Source: an uncultured Granulosicoccaceae bacterium (GTDB lineage: Bacteria; Pseudomonadota; Gammaproteobacteria; CALCKW01). From it: a stretch of 6,190 nt of DNA. Below, one piece after another: positions 1 through 6,190 of the stretch; the stretch's first letter is position 1, and each line of letters opens with the position of its first letter. The notes below the pieces were generated by a model. It saw only the letters and a program-made list of their open reading frames with translations, was not told the DNA's origin and searched no databases. The stretch lies in the NCBI GenBank assembly GCA_937941555.1, contig CALDHJ010000082.1, positions 1 to 6,190 of the forward strand, given 5' to 3'. A program made the translations under genes and the position numbers.

Positions 1-45
1 GTGTAGGCCCGCTGCCCAAACGTCCCGCCTGGTTGTCACAGGCAC
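1..45. other. Left edge, no recognisable feature
   Basis: The 45 bases left of the terminator show no start codon with supporting context, no RNA fold and no repeat that I can recognise. The piece is too short to tell whether it is the tail of a neighbouring gene's transcription unit or plain intergenic DNA. Confidence 0.5.
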
Positions 46-74
46 AAAAAAACCCGCGTTGAGCGGGTTTTTTT
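46..74 (-). terminator. Bidirectional intrinsic terminator after tRNA-Val
   Basis: A 5-bp GC stem (CCCGC at 53-57 paired with GCGGG at 63-67) closes a 5-nt loop. Seven A's (46-52) lie on one side and seven T's (68-74) on the other, so the A/T tracts extend the stem to 12 bp and give a U-tract on either strand. It starts 9 bp beyond the encoded CCA of the tRNA gene. On the minus strand it therefore ends the tRNA transcript; on the plus strand it would stop transcripts arriving from the left before they cross the tRNA antisense. The sequence form is that of a textbook Rho-independent terminator. Confidence 0.92.
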
Positions 75-82
75 GTTTCGAT

Positions 83-1667
<1,585 letters not shown>

Positions 1668-1672
1668 CGCGA

Positions 1673-4600
1673 TCAGAACTCGAAGCTGTAAAAGAAATCG
1701 AGTGCCGACTCGACACCCTGGACTGCTTCAACGTAAAGCTGCTTGCCCAGTTGATAGCGCGCGGTCAGGGTTCGAAAGGGCACGAACACGCCCACGCCAT
1801 ATTGCAAGCTGAGCTTGTCGTTGAGCTGGGCGTTCACCACCGCTGAGGTGTCTTCGCCACTGCCTTGGGCCTCCACGCTGAGGCTCTGCAAACCCAAGCC
1901 ATCGGCCACACGGTTGGTCAGTCCGCCGCTGCGTTTGAGCCCGAGCGAGAGCGCCGCGCGGGTGATGGCAGCCTGCTGATCACCGGCCTCACCCCAGGCA
2001 CGACCGAGAACGAGATAGCTCAAGGCCTCCTGATCGGGCAGACTCGGCTCCGATATCACCCGCACTTCCGGCGCTGCGATCTGCCCACTCACGGCGACAC
2101 CCGCCTTGACCGTCTCGAGCTCCCGCCAGGCAATGGCATCCACAATGGCCGTCTCTGGCGGCCCGGAAAACACCAACTCGCCACGCTCGACTGCGAGGTT
2201 TTGGCCCCAAGCCTGATAGCGGCCATCGAGAATGCTCAGGTCGCCAAACAACTGCAGCGGCTGTCGCGGTGCCAACCGCACGTCAAAGGCACCCTGCAGC
2301 CGACTGTCAAATCCGAAGCCCGCCAGGTACACCTCATCACGGATGACGATGGCAACGTCCACATCCGTGACTGCGCCGGCGTTGCCGTCCCCGGCAGAAT
2401 CGGTGGTGTCATCCAGTAGCACGGTGTCAGCCGACGGTGTCGGCGGACGCGATTCCGGCGCGACGATCTCGATGTCCGCTTCGGGAATTTCAACCGATCC
2501 CCTGACGAGTACGCGCCGTGCCGTCGCCTTGATCGAGAGATCGGGGTCGACGGAGGCACGCACCCAGGGTGGGTAGTCAACCGGCAGACCGGACCCGCTG
2601 ATCTGCAGGTCGAGCGCGGGCTCGTTGGTCCAATTCAGATCACCCTTCAGCGCCACCGCATCAGACGGCGCATCCGAAGCGGCGCGCCATCCCCCGGTCA
2701 GATCAGCCTGCGTGCCGTTGAGCCCGAGGTCGAGCCAGACCGCGAACAATTCAGTTGGCAGATCAAGACCCCGCAGCTCGCCGCCGCGCAATCGCACCGT
2801 GCCATCAAATACAGGCCCGGAGTTTTCGCCACGCACGCGGCTGTCCACAATGAGCTCACCCGCCAGCGCATCGAGGTCGGGGAGCAAGGGTTGCAACGCG
2901 GCGAGTTGTAGGTTCTGCCACTGGACTTCGCCACGGTATTCAAGCGGTTTGTCGAACGGCAGCAACAGGTCTATCTGTGCCTCGCCGAGTGCACCACCAG
3001 CACTGCCAACCGTTGCGCGAATGGCATCCTGCCCCTGGGGACCGGCTGGCGGCGCCAACTCGACAACAAGATCACCCAACGCGATCGCGGTGCGATCTCC
3101 CGACGACGACGGCACCTCGGCAACCAGGGTGCGCACGTCAATCCGTGAACGCAACGCAGGCAAGGCACCGGCAACCCAGACAGCGTCGACAACGCCGTCA
3201 ACCACCCCGGTGAGCGCAACCGAGTCCGGTAAGGCAGCACTCGCCCATTCGACCGGCAGATCCGTCAGCTCGACGCTGGCCGCCCCGGATGCCGCAAGCC
3301 GGGCAGGCGCTGTCAGGCAGACACGCGCGGGTGTCGACTGCCAGCAGTGCGCGTCGACCTGCAAGCTGTTGTCGGTATAGGTCAGGTCAATCGGGCTGGC
3401 AGTCTTCCAGCGGTGTTCCGCAAATTCGAGCCAACTGTCAACCAGGCGGCCCTGCCAAAGAGTGTCATCGAGGCGGCCTTCGACACGCCAACGGGCCTGG
3501 GCCAGAGTGCTGTCGATCGCCACGGTGGCAACGTGCGCTGTGCGATCGCCCGTCACATCGAGTACACCCGATTCAACCGTCTGTTCGCCTATCTCGAGGC
3601 CGGTCCATTCGAGGCTCACATCAGAGTCTTCGGTGCCGCCGGCAATCAGGTCGCCATCGAGCCTGAGACGCTGTACCGATGCATCGCCAATGCGAACGCC
3701 GTCAGCGCGCACATTCGCCGTGACCGAGGGTCGGCCCCGCGCGCCATTGAGTGCGAGGTCACCCTGCGCCACGCCGCGCAGTGCCGGCAGTATCTGAGAC
3801 AGGTCTGTCAGGTTCAGCGTCGACGACAACGCCAGCGTGTCGCCAGCGGTTCCCGCCACCACCGCGCGGTTATCACCGAACACTACATCGAGCCCAGGCG
3901 CCTCGATCCGGGCCGTGCCGTCGCGAAAGGAGCCGTCTCCCTTGAGCGCAACCGGTTGATCTCGCAGACGGCCCGACACATCCAACGACACACGGTCGAC
4001 GGCGAGCCCGCCCGCCTCACCCAGGCCGCTCACCACCAGCGCGGATACCCGGCCGCCGACGCGGCCCGTGAGATCGGGGATCAGTGACTCGGGGTTGATG
4101 CCATCTGCCAACACATCAACGTCAACCGTGAGGCCATCGTGCCAGCCCACGGACAGGTCTCCAGACAGCGTACCGTCGAGTGCCGCGATACGGAATTGGC
4201 TGCGCTCGACGCCGAGTGCGGGGTCGAGCGCCGCGTCCCAGTCCACCACCACCGGATCAACCAGCGGCGTGCGCAACGTGCCGGAAACCGTGACATCGAG
4301 CCGATCCAGATCACCGGACGCGACGATATCCGTGCCTGCAATATCAAATTCGCTGTCACCCGCGAGTGGCCACTGCGCAGACGCAACTGCGAGCGCCGCA
4401 TCCAATGACACTGGCACGTCAAACGGCCGCACATCAGCACCGAGTGTGGCGTCCGCCAGACCAAGCAGCCGGACGTCCGCCCGCAAGTCTTTCAGGGACT
4501 CGCTTAGCGAGATGGAAAGCTCAGACGGTGGCCAGTCGCCACCGGAAACCTCGCCACGCTCGGCGAGGACGAGGGCGTCGAGCGACACCGGATAGTCCCC

Positions 4601-5167
4601 AACGGTCTCGAGCACCGCGTCACCTTCGAGACGACCGCCAAAGGCTCCCACCTGCCAACGCAGCCCGAGATCGGACAGCTCGAGCCGGCTGCTCTCTGCC
4701 GCCAACGCAAGTTGCAGGTCTTCAAGTTCAACCACACTGCCGCCCGTTGACACGCGGACGGCATTGAACCGCAGCGCGTTCAGCTGCACACCGAGTGGCA
4801 ACTCGATATCGGCAAGCTCGGGCGATGGCGCCGGATCGCTGTCGGCGGACGATGGACTCAGCTTGATCGACAGCGTGTCACCCGCAAGCGAATCGATGCA
4901 GACACGGCGATTGACGAGGCAACCGAGACGCCACTGTCCGCCGAGATCGGTTGCAACCAGTTCGAATCCGTCCTGCTGGAAGGACAGACGCGACAGCGAG
5001 ACGCCCGACCAGAGCGTGCCGCTCACGCCATCCAATGACAAGGCCGACACGGCCGCATCAACGCGATCGAGCACAAATCGACTGCCGGATTGCGTGGCAA
5101 CGAGCCAGCCGAGCGCGAGCGTCAGCAACACCACAAACACACCGAGCCAACGAAACAGGCGCTTCAC
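1673..5167 (-). CDS. tamB: Translocation and assembly module protein TamB
   Basis: This 1164-residue protein (E. coli TamB is 1259) is the inner-membrane-anchored partner of TamA. It bridges the periplasm and is implicated in outer-membrane protein assembly and in phospholipid transport to the outer membrane. An N-terminal basic stretch and a hydrophobic segment (about residues 4-24) form an uncleaved anchor. The long middle is repeated short beta-strand sequence (D-V-x-L type), as in beta-taco or AsmA-like proteins. The C-terminal DUF490/TamB domain is clear from about residue 800 and strongest from 936: GFGF near 945, RYQAWGQNL at 983-991, RGELVFSGPP at 995-1004, and SEPSLPDQEALSYLVLGRA at 1039-1057. 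The chain ends in FEF, as in homologues. The four cysteines form two close pairs (83/90 and 608/617). An acidic, probably flexible stretch lies at about 908-935. The start is GTG at 5167, 2 nt after the tamA stop; the longer frame to 5266 lies inside tamA. Lysine is rare (about a dozen). Confidence 0.95.
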   Translation of the reverse strand: MKRLFRWLGVFVVLLTLALGWLVATQSGSRFVLDRVDAAVSALSLDGVSGTLWSGVSLSRLSFQQDGFELVATDLGGQWRLGCLVNRRVCIDSLAGDTLSIKLSPSSADSDPAPSPELADIELPLGVQLNALRFNAVRVSTGGSVVELEDLQLALAAESSRLELSDLGLRWQVGAFGGRLEGDAVLETVGDYPVSLDALVLAERGEVSGGDWPPSELSISLSESLKDLRADVRLLGLADATLGADVRPFDVPVSLDAALAVASAQWPLAGDSEFDIAGTDIVASGDLDRLDVTVSGTLRTPLVDPVVVDWDAALDPALGVERSQFRIAALDGTLSGDLSVGWHDGLTVDVDVLADGINPESLIPDLTGRVGGRVSALVVSGLGEAGGLAVDRVSLDVSGRLRDQPVALKGDGSFRDGTARIEAPGLDVVFGDNRAVVAGTAGDTLALSSTLNLTDLSQILPALRGVAQGDLALNGARGRPSVTANVRADGVRIGDASVQRLRLDGDLIAGGTEDSDVSLEWTGLEIGEQTVESGVLDVTGDRTAHVATVAIDSTLAQARWRVEGRLDDTLWQGRLVDSWLEFAEHRWKTASPIDLTYTDNSLQVDAHCWQSTPARVCLTAPARLAASGAASVELTDLPVEWASAALPDSVALTGVVDGVVDAVWVAGALPALRSRIDVRTLVAEVPSSSGDRTAIALGDLVVELAPPAGPQGQDAIRATVGSAGGALGEAQIDLLLPFDKPLEYRGEVQWQNLQLAALQPLLPDLDALAGELIVDSRVRGENSGPVFDGTVRLRGGELRGLDLPTELFAVWLDLGLNGTQADLTGGWRAASDAPSDAVALKGDLNWTNEPALDLQISGSGLPVDYPPWVRASVDPDLSIKATARRVLVRGSVEIPEADIEIVAPESRPPTPSADTVLLDDTTDSAGDGNAGAVTDVDVAIVIRDEVYLAGFGFDSRLQGAFDVRLAPRQPLQLFGDLSILDGRYQAWGQNLAVERGELVFSGPPETAIVDAIAWRELETVKAGVAVSGQIAAPEVRVISEPSLPDQEALSYLVLGRAWGEAGDQQAAITRAALSLGLKRSGGLTNRVADGLGLQSLSVEAQGSGEDTSAVVNAQLNDKLSLQYGVGVFVPFRTLTARYQLGKQLYVEAVQGVESALDFFYSFEF

Positions 5168-5169
5168 TG

Positions 5170-6190
5170 TTACAACCCGATGGTCAAGTGGATACGCCAG
5201 TCGCCATCGCCCGCGGCGATCGGGCGCGCGACATCGAAGCTCACCGGCCCAACCGGTGAGTACCACCGCAGACCGACACCCGCACCAGTGCGCTGTGGTT
5301 CGCCGCCGTCAACCCAGGCACGGCCTCGATCGGCAAACACCGCCGCACCCCAGGCTTCACGCCACCGGTACTCGTATTCGAGTGAGCCGACCATCAATTG
5401 CGTGCCGCCGGTCGCATTGCCGTCGTCGTCCTGCGGCGACGCATCGCGCGGGCCGAATCCGCGGATACTGCCGTCGCCACCGGCGAAGAAACGGAGTGAG
5501 ATCGGCATGGTCGCAATATCGGCCCGCCAGAGTTGGCCGAGCTCGACACGGCTGCGCAACCAGTGACGCGGCTGCATTTCGACCCGTGCACTGACCCGCC
5601 CGTAGGCGCGCGTGAAGCTGAAGTCGGCGCCGAGGTCCTTGTGTGCCCCGAGCCACTGCAGGGAACTGTTGAACACCACTTCACGCTCGGCCCCAAGTGC
5701 GAGCGCACCCGTGTGGCGTAGATCAACCCCGCCCATGAACGCCTGAAACTCCACCGAGGAGTCGTCTGGCAGCCCCCGGTCGCGCTGGTAACGGATGTAA
5801 GTGGTGTCGATCACACCGTTGAGCCGCCGTCGCTCTCGCGCCACCCGAGCGGTTTGTTGGGTTGACGCCGTGCCGTCGACCGTCTCGCGCAAGGAGCCTG
5901 CTGAAAACAGCCATGACCGGGTCGCGGGACGGTCGCTGTCAGGCATGCGGTATTCGACATTCGCACTGCGCCGTTGCGACGAGAGCTCGGTATCGAGTGC
6001 CACACTGTGTCCGCGTTCGTCGATCAGGTAGCGGTCCCAGCCCGTGCGCAGCCGCAGACCCACATCCGAGGCGTATCCGGCACCGAGTCGGATCCGATTC
6101 GGCTTGCGCGCCTCAAGGCGCACCCGCAGCGGCACGGCCTCGTCGGCAATCCGATCGAACTCGGGCAGCACGCGAGCGCTTGCGAAGAAT
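5170..6190 (-). CDS. tamA: Translocation and assembly module protein TamA (partial, 5' end outside window)
   Basis: The last 339 residues of an outer-membrane Omp85-family protein are visible. The frame stays open to the right edge, so the signal peptide and most of the POTRA region lie beyond it. The GTG at 6171 is internal, because coding similarity to TamA continues upstream of it (FFASAR before VLPEF). The first 35 or so residues look like the end of POTRA 3, followed by PNRIRLGAGYASDVG, where the 16-strand barrel begins. The Omp85 loop-6 signature appears as GGDGSIRGF, with IRGF at 5455-5466 (visible residues 242-245). The end carries the family's GLRWYSPVGPVSFDVARPI pattern and stops at WRIHLTIGL, a few residues earlier than the GPEL-type end of E. 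coli TamA. TamA works with TamB, encoded 2 nt downstream, to insert or assist outer-membrane proteins. The adjacent tamB makes BamA or TpsB-type relatives less likely. Confidence 0.94.
   Translation of the reverse strand, partial: FFASARVLPEFDRIADEAVPLRVRLEARKPNRIRLGAGYASDVGLRLRTGWDRYLIDERGHSVALDTELSSQRRSANVEYRMPDSDRPATRSWLFSAGSLRETVDGTASTQQTARVARERRRLNGVIDTTYIRYQRDRGLPDDSSVEFQAFMGGVDLRHTGALALGAEREVVFNSSLQWLGAHKDLGADFSFTRAYGRVSARVEMQPRHWLRSRVELGQLWRADIATMPISLRFFAGGDGSIRGFGPRDASPQDDDGNATGGTQLMVGSLEYEYRWREAWGAAVFADRGRAWVDGGEPQRTGAGVGLRWYSPVGPVSFDVARPIAAGDGDWRIHLTIGL

Noticed and set aside
2625..4087. Two long plus-strand open frames (2625-3380 and 3347-4087, about 250 codons each) opposite tamB
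   Set aside because: They lie entirely antisense to an unmistakable tamB. Their translations are Arg/Ser/Ala-rich with no recognisable domain, and high GC explains the lack of stops.
4400..5040. Repeated CATCCAATGACA at about 4400 and about 5029
   Set aside because: Both copies encode the same short SLD-containing strand in tamB. With only two 12-bp copies in coding sequence, there is no sign of a mobile or regulatory repeat.
4764..5594. 276-codon plus-strand frame across the tamB-tamA junction
   Set aside because: It is antisense to both genes, its composition is low-complexity Arg/Ser/Pro/His, and it has no ribosome site or homology that I can see.

Overview
This 6.2 kb window is GC-rich and densely coded. 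It looks like ordinary core chromosome of a gammaproteobacterium. The evidence is a PurB that aligns without gaps, at its key positions, to the E. coli-type enzyme; a tRNA-Val of the E. coli GAC type; and a complete tamB behind a partial tamA. I cannot name the genus. The very acidic, lysine-poor TamB would fit a marine or salt-tolerant organism, but that is weak inference.

Layout, left to right. Positions 1-45 hold nothing I recognise. A hairpin with an A-tract on one side and a T-tract on the other (46-74) is a bidirectional intrinsic terminator, and it ends the minus-strand tRNA-Val(GAC) gene (83-159). An intergenic region of about 130 bp (160-290) carries two divergent promoters: a candidate tRNA promoter on the minus strand (172-200) and an extended -10 element for purB on the plus strand (251-259). 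An imperfect 17-bp dyad (194-210) lies between and over them. purB (291-1667, +) encodes adenylosuccinate lyase. It converges with tamB (1673-5167, -), with only 5 bp between the stop codons and no visible terminator. tamA (minus strand) occupies 5170 to the right edge, and its 5' end lies outside the window. tamB begins 2 nt after the tamA stop, so the two form a translationally close-packed operon.

Functionally there are three independent housekeeping units. The tRNA serves translation. PurB serves two steps of purine and AMP synthesis. TamA (outer-membrane Omp85 barrel) and TamB (inner-membrane-anchored periplasm-spanning beta-taco protein) act together in outer-membrane biogenesis. I found no mobile element, CRISPR array, toxin-antitoxin pair, phage gene or other accessory system. 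The many long open frames opposite tamB and tamA are best explained as high-GC shadows. I saw no convincing previously undescribed system; the findings are modest points of regulation and protein detail.
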